Source: Beroe forskalii (taxonomy: Eukaryota > Ctenophora > Nuda > Beroida > Beroidae). Taken from it: 64,000 nucleotides of DNA. The DNA lies in assembly GCA_011033025.1 (NCBI GenBank), contig WFMF01000480.1, positions 62,001 through 126,000 of the forward strand. Direction: 5' to 3'. Under the pieces are notes generated by a model. It made no database searches and was not told the DNA's origin. It was given only the letters and a program-made list of their open reading frames with translations. Position numbers and translations under genes: made by a program. Shown here in pieces: positions 12,054-24,560 of the stretch; position 1 is the first letter of the stretch, and each line of letters starts with the position of its first letter.

Positions 12054-12711
12054 CGTAACTTAACCTTTTAGAGAAATCCCGAGTTCCGAGATATCGGACC
12101 GAAAACTTTGGTAAGGTTAACTGAATACTTTGGCGTAAATGGGAAGGCAGCTTTCTATCCAAAAAATAAATTCATGAAATTGCATATGTCAGTTGTACTA
12201 GTTACTACAAATCAGAATATGCACAGTAATCCGTAGGAAATATTGAAATGCGCATAACACCAGGTACAGAAAAATAACCTGGCGTTTTCCATCACACTCT
12301 GAGAGTGCAAAGAAAAACCATGTACACCACTAAAACAGTCTATCAGCTGCCGCGAGTGTAGGTCGTGACACACGTAACTGAGACTATGACACTATAAGGG
12401 CCAAATCGCACGGAGACAAAAATCGTGAAAAAATGTGCTCAGGTCAGTTGTCACGTCCAAATTTCGTGAGATCGCACGGCGGAATATTTCACGCCGGTAT
12501 AAAAATGATCAAAACGTACGGCGACAGCTTTTCAATGCATTTCGCGGAAACAAAATTGCACCAAATCGCACGACGTAATTTGTCACCAAAATTGATATAT
12601 TTCGCGAAAACGCACGGCGTAACAAAATATCCGTGTAATTTGTCACGTTTTAGATCTCGGAATCACGGAATTATTATTTTTCGCCAAAACGCACGGCGGA
12701 TAAAATGGCAT

Positions 12712-12789
12712 GTTTGATAGCTCAATGGCAGAGCATCCGAAATGTCTTCAGCTTCAGGAGGTTGTGGGTTCAAATCCCGCTCAGGTCCA
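12712..12789 (+). repeat. tRNA-like sequence, probable SINE head or tRNA pseudogene
   Basis: A D arm is visible (GCTC, loop AATGGCA, GAGC), as is a T arm with the B-box core GGGTTCAAATCCC. The acceptor side can pair TTTGA with TCAGG using wobble pairs. The anticodon region is 29 bases instead of about 22 and does not form a clean 5-bp stem. That argues for a tRNA-derived repeat or a pseudogene, and I do not assign an isotype. It lies inside the PIF-like transposon, so it was carried or inserted there. Confidence 0.55.
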
Positions 12790-13891
12790 ATATTGAACAG
12801 CTCATCTGAGTTTATGACTGCAGCAGGGCGCAGGCCGTTGTATTACTGAAATAGGTGAAGCACCCTGAATAAACCCTTCAAATCAGTGTGCACCCCAAGC
12901 ACCCTGAACGCACCCAGTGTACAGTCAGCAGTCTGGTAGGAGTCAGTGACCAGTCAGCAGCCTGGCATGAGCATCAAAATGTATCTATCGATGACCAGTC
13001 AGCAGTATGGTACGAGACAGTGCCCAGTGAGCATTTTCAGTCAAGCTGTCAATTCAAAACTGCATACATCATGCCAGTGAACAGCCAAGCTCGAAACAAA
13101 TTTCTAATACCATCGCAAAATGGAAACACTAAGTCAGTGCTGGCTTGCAAAACAACGCAGGGTCATGGTAGTTCCCGTCCCATCTTAAAATTTCCGATCT
13201 TAAAATGTGACTTCGAATCATACATCATCATCATGACTATACACAGCAATACAATCATTCGATACGCAGAATTAAAAAGCAAAGTGTACTGCAACTGCAA
13301 AACAGTATAAATCGTGTAGCACACAGGGCTCGAAGGGGCTGGCAAAGCCTATGTAGAGGACGAAAATTTTTAATGAACCGAATCAAAGCATGGATCAATC
13401 TCAAAGGTCTTGCAATCGAAAGATTATTGGCTGAAAATGTGTTGAGATGAAACACTAGCAATTTTGGAAGTACAAACGATAATTGGAAAACAAACAAAGG
13501 AGAAAATGAATTAATCTTGGTAGCATGTCACTTTGTAAAACGCCTCAGTTACAACAGAACTTGGAAAGAGATACAAAATGATGAAAGGAAATGGCTAAAA
13601 ATGAGCGAATTTACATTTGGTGAAACTCTGTTTTTGCAGCACAGTAATAATGAGACAAATGAGAATGACGTAATTACTATGGTTGAATATGGTATGTCAA
13701 TGACTTAAAGTGCCTATTTAACATTTCTCACGGGACAGTAATTGCACAATGTACCAAACTGCAAACCGGTAATTAGGCTACATTTACCGTCCGCTCCTTC
13801 GTGTGTGAGAAAAAGTAATACACCATTGTTACTAATGATAATGACGTATTGCTCTCACTCACTCTCAGTTATTGCTATTTCCGAAGAATGT

Positions 13892-13905
13892 GTTACCATG
13901 GCAAC
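13892..13905. promoter_or_regulatory. RFX X-box-like palindrome
   Basis: GTTACCATGGCAAC fits the known RFX X-box consensus over all 14 positions. It lies in the interior of the PIF-like element, so it may be fortuitous. Confidence 0.3.
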
Positions 13906-14833
13906 TGATCAAAACAAATCAAATGCAAATTCCACACTTTATTTCAAGATATTGTATTTCATTCTCTCGTTTTTGGTTTGGTATCTTTTTAAATATCTTT
14001 CTTGAATATTATGATTTTAACTTTCTCGAAATGATTGCTTTTACAGAGTTTGGGCTGCTGCTATCACTGCTTTCACTGCAGTTCACTGTTTTCTCTGCTA
14101 TTTGATTCGACTTTTGTCTATTCTTGGCCACATATTTTTGCTGAATGTTTATACCTGGTTACAGTAAAGTTCCTACATCAATCAGTCGGAATTAAAACAA
14201 CCTTCAATGCTTCAATGGAATGCCATAATTGTAAAGGGTAGAAAATACAGGAGAAGAAACAAAATACAGAGTGGCAACACTACAGAAATGAGAAGGCACA
14301 GCAAGATATGAACGAAACACATTTAAAAAGATTGGTGCTATTTGTATTTCCCACTATTTACTGTTTCCCGCACTCTTGGAATGCAGCGCGCTGATTGGGC
14401 AATGACTGCGTGCGTTGTAACGCTACATCTCACCGCTACCGTGCGTTTTGGTTTTTTGTACCATCGTGAAACTTTCCACCACTATCACGTGACCATGCGC
14501 GTGATCATTTCGTAACTGCACGTGATCAGTGGTGACAAATCTCACCGATATTGAAAACGGACGGAGTTTTGATTTCACCACAAAGATTTTCACTGATTGT
14601 GGTGAAAACTGTCACCTCTCCTGAGGCCGGTGATACTTTTCACCACTTTTCTCACCACGTTTTCAGATCTCACGAAAAGTGGCCTTAAAAAAATGAAATC
14701 GCACGATAGGTAAAATTCGAATTTTGGTGAGATATGAAAGTTTCCACGATTTTTGTCCCCGTGCGATTTGGCCCTAATGGAGTGGTGCTGTTACCGGGAC
14801 TAACAGAACTCTAACTTGACACCGCTCACAGCC

Positions 14834-14945
14834 TCAGTCCCTTACAGAGACTCTGTGCAGTCCCTTACCAGGGACTCTTTCTGTACAGTCCCATCAGAGA
14901 CTCTGTGCAGTCCCGTCAGAGACTCTGTCTGTGCAGTCCCTCACA
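14834..14945. repeat. Short minisatellite, CAGTCCC-AGAGACTCTGTG type
   Basis: About five units alternate CAGTCCC with CAGAGACTCTGTG. AGAGACTCT is itself a near-palindrome. It lies directly beside the right end of the PIF-like transposon. Confidence 0.8.
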
Positions 14946-15149
14946 GTGCAGGCAGGCCTATTATCAAAGTGGTTCGGGATAATCAGAAGTATAGGAGGCG
15001 GGTGGCTTGTACGAGCTGGAACAGACATGTATTCTGATTCTTGTGATGATAGAAGCTTTCACGATGCCACATCAAGAGCTGCTGCAGCTATCAGAACATG
15101 CAGAGCGACTATTAGAGGTGTACGTTCTTCAGATAATCCATCGCTCGCT

Positions 15150-15256
15150 GGGTTATTATTACTCAGTGATCATCACTGCAGCTCCGGGTTATTACTACTC
15201 AGTGATCATCACTGCTCCTCCGGGTTGTTATTACTCAGTGATCATCACTGGAGCTC
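15150..15256. repeat. 36-bp tandem repeat, three copies
   Basis: Three copies of a 36-bp unit hold TTACTCAGTGATCATCACTG. The unit contains the near-palindrome CAGTGATCATCACTG. A length divisible by 3 keeps two plus frames open, but neither encodes anything I recognise. Confidence 0.9.
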
Positions 15257-15965
15257 AGCAGCTGGAAATGTATGTCAACATTCGAGAAAGATGCATTTCA
15301 AGATGCTTATTCAATATTCATCCTCGAAGTGTCATCAACATAATATTTTATTGTGGTATGAAGTTGTGAGGGGAATCAAATCGAATATATGAACATTAAA
15401 ACCGCGCATTCGTAAAAATGATATTCAATAGAGCTCACTTAGTGTTTTTATAATACCGTCAATAAAAGACACCTAAAATACCCCAGAGCACACGCGAAAT
15501 CGGTGTTTCAGATAAAATGGGAGACAAGACGTATTCTAAAAGTGTAAAACTTTGACATTTTTTGCCCAAAAAGTGAAGGGCTTATTGGAAGTGTACGTTT
15601 AAATTCTCAAATTTATCGCGTTGAATAAACTCCAAAGAGGGCTCCAATCATCACTCCTCGGTCTGCTGTGACACGCTTAAAACGACGTCTCCGACTATAA
15701 GACGCCACATGCAGTGGGAGAGAGTCCAGCAGCTGAGCTTTCACCTTGCATCTGGTGCGAAACAAGGATCTATGGAAGAGCTTTCTTCAAGGTTCGTGCT
15801 TTAAATCTTAGGATAATCGGGCTCTTAGGTTTATTGATACGACTTGTACTTGAAGTGAAGAGTTGTTTAGTAGTCTCACGATTAAAAGGGTAGTACTGTT
15901 TGTATAGAGCCGTGTAACTACTCGCATTATACTGCACCTTTCAGCAGGTTTATGCTTAGTGCTAT
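15257..15965. other. AT-rich intergenic DNA
   Basis: No gene, tandem repeat or transposon end is recognised. Confidence 0.5.
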
Positions 15966-16040
15966 GGGCACCAGTGTACCGTTCGTAATAAATTATTACG
16001 CACTGCAACGCCAAAATCCTGATTTATTGTGCACTGTAGT
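15966..16040. repeat. Dispersed repeat with CGTAATAAATTATTACG palindrome
   Basis: About 75 bases match 33563-33646 closely. Both copies contain the 17-bp palindrome CGTAATAAATTATTACG, then CACTG, then GATTTATT and GCACTGTAG. A family of short dispersed repeats with two copies here is the simplest reading. Confidence 0.8.
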
Positions 16041-16045
16041 TCAAA

Positions 16046-16231
16046 GTACTTTAGAGGCTCAAACTCACCGCATAAATATGATTTAGAGCACTCGGCTCAG
16101 CTTCGCTTTGCCTCGCACTCTAAATCATTTAAATGTCTCCAGCTGCGCTGTCGACATTTAAATCTTATTTAATTACCTCTTCGCGCAGGCAATTATATTT
16201 TCTGTACGTTCGTCTTACGCCTCTAAAGTAC
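16046..16231. mobile_element. Foldback/MITE with three internal hairpins
   Basis: The ends are GTACTTTAGAGGC and its exact reverse complement at 16219-16231. Three separate hairpins follow in a row inside: ATTTAGAG with CTCTAAAT, ATTTAAATGTC with GACATTTAAAT, and TAATTACCT with AGGCAATTA. All three have GC-rich loops (such as CTCAGCTTCGC) in otherwise AT-rich DNA. It directly abuts the dispersed repeat at 15966-16040. Confidence 0.75.
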
Positions 16232-16378
16232 ATATTATAATGTGATTGCGACTCTGAAAACATTCCAAAACACGGGTATTTAGAAATTGCTTCATGTCTG
16301 AATTCACAATAGATTTGAAAAGAAGGTTTTCCGATTGCTTTCACAGATAGTCTTTACCAACAGTCTATTGTGTAGTCT

Positions 16379-16460
16379 CACTGTATTTTAATCTACGAAC
16401 AAAAGTTCAGATTGAAGTGCTGTAGTCCGATCCGTCCATGTCTTAGGGTCACAAATGGCA
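16379..16460. repeat. Dispersed repeat shared with 53093-53170
   Basis: TGTATTTTAATCTAC, AGTGCTGTAGT and CGATCCGTCCAT occur in the same order and spacing at both sites. This is a low-copy dispersed repeat of unknown type. Confidence 0.75.
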
Positions 16461-16679
16461 ACATTATATTAACAAATGGCAACATTATATTCTTAACGCG
16501 TTTACATATTCATATCAACGCATTTTCATGCCGAATGAAATTCACAAAAAATTCCAGCGATCGACTCCTGTAAAAAGTCGTGAAATTGAATTTGCGCGAG
16601 ATTTTGGGTGCCCATTGTGCCACGCGTTATTTACACTAATACATCATAAGTTACTTCTATATCGAGTCACCTCCAGTAG

Positions 16680-16733
16680 GTAATGACGTTTTATCATTGT
16701 TTTACGTGGCGAATTAATGACGTCTTAGTGCCA
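16680..16733. repeat. CRE foldback element copy, degenerate
   Basis: GTAATGACGTTTTATCA and GAATTAATGACGTCTTAG form two CRE-like arms about 40 bases apart, as in the better copies. Confidence 0.45.
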
Positions 16734-16939
16734 ACTTTCTGCACAGCTCTGAGTGTGCGCGACAAATCAAGTAAAATGCAGGAATGCAGCTTCACGGATA
16801 TGTCACTTTGATGGTTTCGTATTAGCAACTCAAAATAGATTCCAGGAAACCCAACTTAGAAACATGGTCGTCATGGTAACGAGGTCCTGTCTGCTCACTC
16901 TGCATGCCACAGACAGCGGCCAGCAGAAACATGGTCGTG

Positions 16940-17572
16940 AGAACAGTGACAGTGAGACAAGTGACAGTGAGACCAGTGACAGTGAGACCAGTGACAGCGA
17001 GACCAGTGACAGTGAGACCAGTGACAGTGAGACCAGTGACAGTGGGACCAGTGACAGTGGGAACCGTGACAGTGAAAACAGTGACAGTGTGACCAGTGAC
17101 AGTGTGACCAGTGGCAGTGATATCAGTGACAGTGAGACCAGTGACACAGTGACAGTGAGACCAGTGACAGTGAGACCAGTGACAGTGAAACCAGTGACAG
17201 TGAGCCCAGTGACTGTGAAACCAGTGACATGAGACCAGTGGCAGTGAGACCAGTGACAGTGGGACCAGTGACAATGAGACCAGTTACAGTGAGACCAGTG
17301 ACAGTGAGACCAGTGCAGTGTGACCAGTGACAGTGAGACCAGTGACAATGAGACCAGTGACAGTAAGACCAGAGACAGTGAGATCAGTGACATGAGACCA
17401 GTGACAGTGAGACCAGTGGCAGTGAGACCAGTGAGAGTGAGACCGGTGACAGTGAGACCAGTGACAGTGAGACCAGTGACATGAGACCAGTGACATGAGA
17501 CTAGTGACATGAGACTAGTGACATGAGATCAGTGACATGAGATCAGTGAAATGAGACCAGTGACACTGCCAC
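16940..17572. repeat. 15-bp minisatellite ACAGTGAGACCAGTG
   Basis: About 42 units of ACAGTGAGACCAGTG form the array. The first ten or so are in register and read Ser-Asp-Ser-Glu-Thr on the plus strand, inside a 159-codon open frame. Later units contain deletions and a short ATGAGACCAGTGAC variant. The minus strand is open for 226 codons as Leu/Val/Ser-rich repeats. I judge it non-coding, since single-base indels break the register with no sign of constraint. Confidence 0.95.
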
Positions 17573-19794
17573 ACTGGGAAGTGGGAACACTTCACTGATC
17601 AAACTATTAGGGATCGCATTAAAAGAACAACCCAAGAGGTCAGCAAACAGTTACGTTAGCTAAGATTATGATAACCTTTCTCAATTCTATTTCCTTGACC
17701 AGACAATATAATCAGAATCTCGATTTACTGTACCTATAAATTTATTACAGATAATCAAAGATAAGTACTAAGTAATCAAAGGTCGGTGCTGTACCATTCT
17801 ACGGCAGCGGGAGAGTAGCGATTTGACTGAGCTGTTGAAACTGTACTGTTCGTGACATGGAAAACGTGCTAATTGCTGAATCAATCATTGTTTAAATCTT
17901 GTTAGAAACTTAGTAACAAAGCACACGTTGAGCGACGCATGTTTTTGCTACAATTGAATATTCAAAAACTATTCCCTTGTTGCGCTTCATTTCGAGAAAA
18001 TATAAATTTTTCCAGTGATAAAGAACTACTAAAATCATGGAGGGCACCAAAAACTCTTATTATTCCAGGGTTTAATAACAGCTCCAAGCAGTGCCACTTA
18101 TTAAAAGGACGCGCGTTTATGAGGGCGAATGAGCCATGGCAGCTAAAAGAGGGCATATTCTCGGTAGTGCAGAGTACAATGCCTTATGCCACTAATATGA
18201 TTATAAATGTGTTGCTGTGAGGTGTTTGTAAAAATGTGTCAACAGGCTCCCGAGTCGAGGAGATAAGAAGCCGTAGAAGGGAAGAGAGAAGAGAGGGTGA
18301 GTGGCGACCGCTGCTTCATTTACCATGCCTGCATGTCTGTTTGTCTGAGGGTTTATAGCCGCGTATAATAACATATTATGATGAAGCTGCAGCTCAGAGA
18401 GTGACATGTAAAAATAATACCTGCCGGAGAGAAGCAGCGTCTAAGTGTCTCGCTGTTATAGTGTTAGGACATAATGTGGTGGTTATGACTTATACCACCC
18501 AAGAGAAAGAACGACTATCGCATTGACCTGTAATATCTATTTAACATACAGATTTAGGAAGGCTGAGTCTCATGTCGATGTATTATGTTTCTGTATCTTG
18601 GACCGAGAGAGAAAGAAAGAGATAGTCAGAGCAATCATCACAACACCGGGATAGTTGGTGATAGCCTGCAGTATGAAAGAAACTGAAAAAGCACTTCGTT
18701 CGAAGAAACAGATCTTCTATATATAACAACAAGAAACGAACTTTAGTTTAATATTTTGGTGAATTAAAATTTAAATCACCACCGTCTACCAAGGGTTAAA
18801 AACTTTTAGGAATTCAAACAAATTCTATACACAAAAAATCATCTTATCGTTTTACAAATGCCTATTAAAGACCTAAACTTGTAAATCTTTGAAGTACTGC
18901 TGAGTGATGATGTTATGAGGTACGTGGTTCAGCTGGCTTGAGACAACAGAACGGAAATAGATAAGTTATTTTAGAAAGATATAATCAACTGAAACGCAAT
19001 GGTTCACAAACAGCAAAAGGAAATGGCGGCAAATGCAGGACTAATAATTTGCTAATATTCATAACTTGAGCATGGATGAGTTACAAGGTCCGCATGTAAG
19101 CAGGAAATAATATTTACGCAAATCAAAATGGATCATAATACAGAATAATGATCAAACCCCGAATCATTGATTCGCGTATTGTTTCTCTAAATAGCTGAAA
19201 TGAATGGCAATGGAAATTCAGACCTAAATATGAACTGAACATGTTTAGATAAAACTTCCTGATAAAAATGAGTTCGACTCATTGAATAATCAGTTAATAT
19301 AGAACTAATTATCTAAACGTTTATTTGAAATTCAATGATCTTAAGACTTTAAGACAAAAATAATTACAACGCTGGACTATAATCGTCTGTTTCAGTAATT
19401 AAATCGACCACTGATTACTGATTTAGATTATTTTCGTGATCTACAGAAATTTCTGAGTTATCTAAACAAGCAATAAGAAGCCAACAACATCAGCTGCGAC
19501 AGAGACTGGGAATATTTTGTCGCTCGGAGAAGTTCAAACTTGCTTTCCTACAACAAGGAGACCATAAACTTACGCTTCTCGGAATTTTAACATACCATGT
19601 TTCTGTGAAGCACCGTAGAGAAGCCACCAGCTTGTGGACGGAGAGTCTACACACACTCACACATTGTGTTCTCCGTGAGATTGCTGGGTAGAAATTCTGA
19701 CGAAATTAATCAAACCAGGGCCGGGGGTACGTATGACGAACAGGGGCTGGTAACCGTAGGTGATAAGAGTCACGGAGACTGGGCTTACCACACC
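17573..19794. other. AT-rich intergenic DNA
   Basis: I see no gene, tandem array or transposon terminus. Short frames around 17940-18400 are unrecognised. Confidence 0.5.
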
Positions 19795-20255
19795 TACCAG
19801 GGTCAAGGGGTGAACAGGAGTCAGAGAGGTTATCAGGGATCAGAGATGGGTTCATGGGATCAGAGGAGTTACAAGGGGTCATATAGGTTACAACGAATCA
19901 GAGGGCATACAAGGGATCAGAGGGGTTTCAAGGGTTCAGAGGGGTTACAAGGGGTAATATACATTACAACGAATCAGAGGGCATACAAGGATCAGAAGGT
20001 AGACCAGGGGTCAGAGAGGCTAGCAGGGCTCACAGGGGTGATTAGGGGATGAGAAGCTTGACCAGGGGTCAGGAATGTTACTGAGACCTAGGGTCACGTT
20101 CAAAGGGCTGGAATTCACCAGGCTTCAGGGATTATCAGACGTCAGAGGGACGACCAAGGGGTCAGAGGGTTTATCAGGGGTTAGCGGGTTTATCAAAGAT
20201 CAGAGGTTTTACCAAGCAACAGAGGGTTTATCAGGGGTAGGAGAGGTTAGAGGAG
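19795..20255. repeat. Degenerate ~21-bp minisatellite, GGGGTCAGAGAGGTTATCA type
   Basis: Roughly 20 diverged units of GGGGTCAGAGGGTTTATCA form the array. The same core, read in reverse, makes the array at 56585-56760, so the two are related. The open frame of 128 codons here has no known domain. Confidence 0.85.
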
Positions 20256-21228
20256 TGACTGTCACCTAACTCTCACACAATGCAATGTGCCAATGCGTCT
20301 TTTTTCGCACCAAAAAATCATCAAAGAATCTGCCAAGGATAAAGTTGGCACACTTCAAATTCAATACACTAAAGAATCTCCCTACGTCAAAGTTGTAGCG
20401 TTGCACTATCACGACAGTCGACACGATTACAATCATTATTGGTCTATGAGAAGCTCGATAAATTGCTGATATCTTACTATCTTAGAAATGTCAGGTTCCA
20501 GCATGAAGGATGAAGTGTGAATTGTCGAACCATTGCCGGAGCCTCCTATATTCTCAGAGAGTTTCCTATAAAATAATATTCAGATCGAAATGCTCATTTT
20601 ATGCGCACGCGCACAATCGGACTTCCTGCGGCTGTCGTACGGCTTGCTCTGTTACAACTCTGGACCACTAGACCAGTGCCTGATAAGTGTCATGCTTGGT
20701 ATTTCGGAATAACAGGAATATGGAACGGTAGCCCAAGGAATGATATCGATAAGTCGCTATAGGTTTATATAGCCAAGCAGAAGACATTGAAACTTAGACC
20801 AGACGGTTCTGTCAAGCACCAATTATCAGACAGCCTACAATCTAGACAGTAAGGCTACACGTATCCTAGCAAGAGTGAAGACAAATGCCTCTTTCATAGA
20901 ATGTTGCATCAACATGGGCCTTATAAGTTTTCAAAAACTGAATATTGAGCTGAACATTATTAAAACAGCGAACCCGATGAAACTAAACCTTGCGTAATTT
21001 TCAACCTGAAAGTTTTCATGCCACATTAAGTTTTAGAACTTCATCAGTGAGCCTATTGGCTTAAAAATTTGCAATAACAATTTCTCGCAATAATGCAGAC
21101 CAAAGCTGGCTAAAACGCGGTTCTCTAAAATCGGTCGTAATAAAAAAAAGCATGTAATTACCGACACCTCCAAAACTGCATTTGGCTGACTTATGATAAT
21201 AATGTAATGAATTTAGATTTTCGGACCG
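20256..21228. other. AT-rich intergenic DNA
   Basis: No feature that I can support. Confidence 0.5.
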
Positions 21229-21375
21229 CAATAACGCAGTTCTTTAACACCGCAGCACTGCAATAACGCAGTTCTTGAATACCGCGGCACTGCAATAATG
21301 CTGTTCCCGAATACCGCGGCACTGCAATAATGCGAATTATGCGAATACCGCGAGAACACCGACCGGCAATAACGC
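21229..21375. repeat. ~32-bp minisatellite with GCAATAACGC units
   Basis: About four units of GCACTGCAATAACGCAGTT plus CTTGAATACCGCG form the array. CCGCG marks most unit junctions. The units diverge towards the right end. Confidence 0.85.
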
Positions 21376-23478
21376 GGTTTTGTATTACTGAAGAAGCGGC
21401 GGCATGCACCGCGGCTTGTCGGAGTTGCATAGCGGAGCTATATCGGAGAGAAATAGTGGAGTTGAAAGCTGCTTGATACACAACTCTCTGCTGCCTCCCC
21501 AGGCGATAGGAGAACAATATGATTTTTAACAAAAAGTCTGTTAAGTGCAGCAGGTGCTCGGTCCGAGTGTCGCGGCAGTCGTTAGCAGGGAGTGTTGAAA
21601 GGGCGACCTAGCAAGCCAAGCCCGAAGCGGAGGGGAAGCAACCTAGCGCTGCTGTTGGCAAAGGGAACGCATGGGAGTCTAAAAATAACGCTAGGACTCC
21701 GCAGAACGCCGCGTTATATAATTCACTCACTGTATAATTAAGGACGACATCCGTGTCGCTGCAGCGGTCAGTTATTCGAAATATTCAGCTTGCTTGTGCT
21801 AGGGTTGGAGACTGGAAGTGGAATGGCAAGCACGGATACCAAATACACTCTATCTGAGTAGTCACGTAGTCATTTTAGAGAATGTGTGGACCGTAGTAAT
21901 GTTTGCTGCGTCAGAACACAGAACAACGATGAGTCGATATAACACTCGTATAGTTCGGAATAATGTCCGATACTCCAGAAATGAGTCCAAGTTAACATTG
22001 CCATACACTCGCGTTTGAACGTGTAAAATTGGAAAATAAACGGAAAAGTGCCTGGCATCTATCATACCCGTAATATTTGTAATAAAGCGCTGGGCATGCA
22101 GCTATATGTATGTAGCCGTGCACAGACAGTTTAAAAGAAGCGAAAACAGGGGTATTTGAGCCCGGGAGGAATAAAGTGTTAATTTATCAATATACTAGAG
22201 TTTTATAACAGAGAGCAGTTGGAGATAGCAAAAAGTAAAAGCCCGTTGTGATTATATTATACCCGCTGGCATATCTTAAACGCAGGAGCACAGCCAAAAC
22301 CTTTACAAATTGTGCGGCCTTGTCAATAATATTATGGAGTATTGAACCCAGGTTCAATGGAGCGCGAACAATTTAAAATATTAACATTATCAAGCGGAAA
22401 ATCAAGACAGGTTCGTGAGCGGTCCTAATTCAGCCCCATCCACACCCCATGAAACAGTATAGTGAAAGCAGAACGACTCCAGGAACATCTGGAAATTGCC
22501 AGGTCCTCAGAATTAACAATATTTATTTAAGACAAGTATTAACATTATCGATAAATGGCTTTAATGACAATAATTTCTTTCCAACGACCAATTCCAGACC
22601 GATAATTATATTATGTAGTAAATTGACAACGAAACAACAAATTGCAACTACCTTGGCAGAGAATGAAGGAAGTTTTAAATTTGGTACAAACAGCGACTAT
22701 TTAAATTACACATTAAAAGTGACGACCTAGTCCAATCACCACCTTCACGCCGTATATCCCTCACAGCTCAGTAGTTCACTCTAACCATGGCTTATTCCTC
22801 AAAAGTCGTGTTAAATACTTGACAGATTTGATTTCAGCCGGTCAAAATATTTGGTATTTAAACAGTAAACTTACTTGTCTAAACCGCGAAACTTTCAGCA
22901 CATGTGAAGTATTCACTGCGAACTCCGCATATCTCAAAATTTCTAACTTTCAGCAGCTCGATAATGTCAAATTTAGTGAATACCTACTGATCAAAAGTTC
23001 CAATCAGCAATTTCAATGCTACTTCGAGGCATAACTCACAGCTTCATAACGCACGTGCTCCCCTCGTGCTACATCACTAAACCTATAAATGTAGAGAAGT
23101 TAGAGCGTGACCAAATAATCCTGAAATAGTGCTGTTAAATAAGGGGTGGGGCATAAGACAAAGGCAACTATCATGGGCAAGAGTGATTCGTTGTGCATTG
23201 GCATTACATGCAAGATGTAAATTTACAAGTCTCATACAGAGCGAAATATGACCACGGAACAATGCTATAATGTCCATCCTTTCTAGGTGAATATTTAATT
23301 CGAGAACGCACAACATGGATTTTTCATAGATTGCAATCCATTGGACCGTGAACTCCAGTGCAATGTCATTAGATAGACAGCCGACAGACCAGCGTCTAAC
23401 CTAGAGTTCCACACCACTTTTCTAGCATCCATGCTTACACACCTACTCTTTTTCACATTTTCATCATCCGCAAGGGAA
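21376..23478. other. Intergenic DNA
   Basis: AT-rich sequence with short unrecognised frames on both strands. There is no convincing gene, RNA or transposon end. Confidence 0.5.
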
Positions 23479-23501
23479 AGAGAGAGAGAGAGAGAGAGAG
23501 A
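23479..23501. repeat. (AG)n microsatellite
   Basis: A pure run of about eleven AG dinucleotides. Confidence 0.95.
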
Positions 23502-23711
23502 ATATTGATAAGTAAGTACAATGAACGTTTAGCGACTAAGGACGATTTGATTTAACTGAAAACGCATTTTAAAGGACACCGCGTTGTAATTAATTGCCTA
23601 TGACATTTTAACTGCTTGGGGGATATCTCTGACTAATATGTTATTAAATGTATGTTTAATGTATAAAAAGTTTACTTTATGAGAGAAAGAGCAATACTAC
23701 ACGCGCCGGAT

Positions 23712-24560
23712 CCCATGGTGCCACTGTGCGCATTCTATGGTGCCACAGGGCGCATTCCATGGTGCCACAGTGCGCATCCCATGGTGCCACAGAGCGCATT
23801 CCATGGTGCCACAGTGCGCATCCCATGATGCCACAGGGCGCATTCCATGGTGCCATAGGGTACATTCCATGGTGCCATAGAGCACATTCCATGGTGGTGC
23901 AGTGCGCATCCCATGGTGCTACAGTGCGCATCCCATGGTGCCACAGTGCGCATTCCATTGTGCCAAAGGGCGCATTCTATGGTGCCACAGTGCGCATTCC
24001 ATGGTGACACCGGGCACATTCTATGGTGCCACAGGGCGCATCACATGGTGCCACAGTGCGCATCCAATGGTGCCACAGTGCGCATCCCATGGTGCCACAG
24101 TGCGCATCCCATGGTGCCAAACGGCGCATTCTATGGTGCCACAGTGCGCATCCCATGGTGCCACAGTGCGCATCCCATGGTGCCACAGTGCGCATTCCAT
24201 GGTGCCACAGGGCGCATTCTATGGTGCCACAGTGCGCATCCCATGGTGCCACAGGGTACATCCCAGGGTGCCTGGGTGCCACCGGGTACATCCCAAGGTG
24301 CCACCGGGTACATCCCATGGTGTCACAGGGTGCATTCCATGGTGCCACAGGGTGGACCTATGGTGCCACAGGGCGCATTCCATGGTGCCACAGGGTCAAG
24401 TGTGCGTTGTATGATGCCACAGGGCAAATAACATGGTGACACAGTGCGCATCCCATGGTATCACAGGGAGCATTTCAAGGTGCCATAAGGAACATTTTAT
24501 GGTGCCAGAAAACGCATTAAATGGACATATGGTGCCACAAGGCGCCTTCCAAGGTACCAT
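23712..24560. repeat. 22-bp minisatellite with CCATGG (NcoI) sites
   Basis: About 38 units of ATGGTGCCACAGTGCGCATCC form the array, almost every one spanning CCATGG. It reads open on both strands in several frames (up to 172 codons) with a 22-residue period, which follows from a 22-bp unit lacking stops. Units near 24240-24360 have a distinct GGGTACATCCC variant, showing local spread of variants. No protein is implied. Confidence 0.97.

Larger units (their letters stand above)
11096..12397. other. AT-rich intergenic DNA
   Basis: It contains one degenerate CRE foldback copy (11677-11743), a TG-rich run near 11942-11973, and a fragment at 12026-12053 that matches the right arm of the hairpin element at 33779. 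No gene is seen. Confidence 0.5.
12398..14774. mobile_element. PIF/Harbinger-like non-autonomous transposon
   Basis: The ends are inverted copies over 34 bases with two mismatches. Both begin GGGCCAAATCGCACGG, and the right end, read in reverse, runs from 14774 inward. TAA flanks both sides (12395-12397 and 14775-14777). A 3-bp TAA/TTA duplication and GG-starting termini are the known signature of PIF/Harbinger elements. The left subterminal region repeats CGCACGGCG or close variants at 12473, 12515, 12567, 12611 and 12690, and the right end has one near 14699. Such arrays often bind transposase, which is inferred here. The 2.4 kb interior has only short open frames, with no recognisable transposase or Myb-like protein, so it is probably non-autonomous. 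It carries a tRNA-like insertion at 12712. Confidence 0.8.

Noticed and set aside
16753-17232. 159-codon Ser-Asp-Glu-Thr repeat protein, reminiscent of phosphoprotein repeats
   Set aside because: The 15-bp minisatellite keeps phase only for the first units, then indels break it. The non-repeat start has no signal peptide or known domain.
23712-24431. Several 120-172 codon frames on both strands
   Set aside because: All have the 22-residue period expected from the 22-bp unit and overlap each other.
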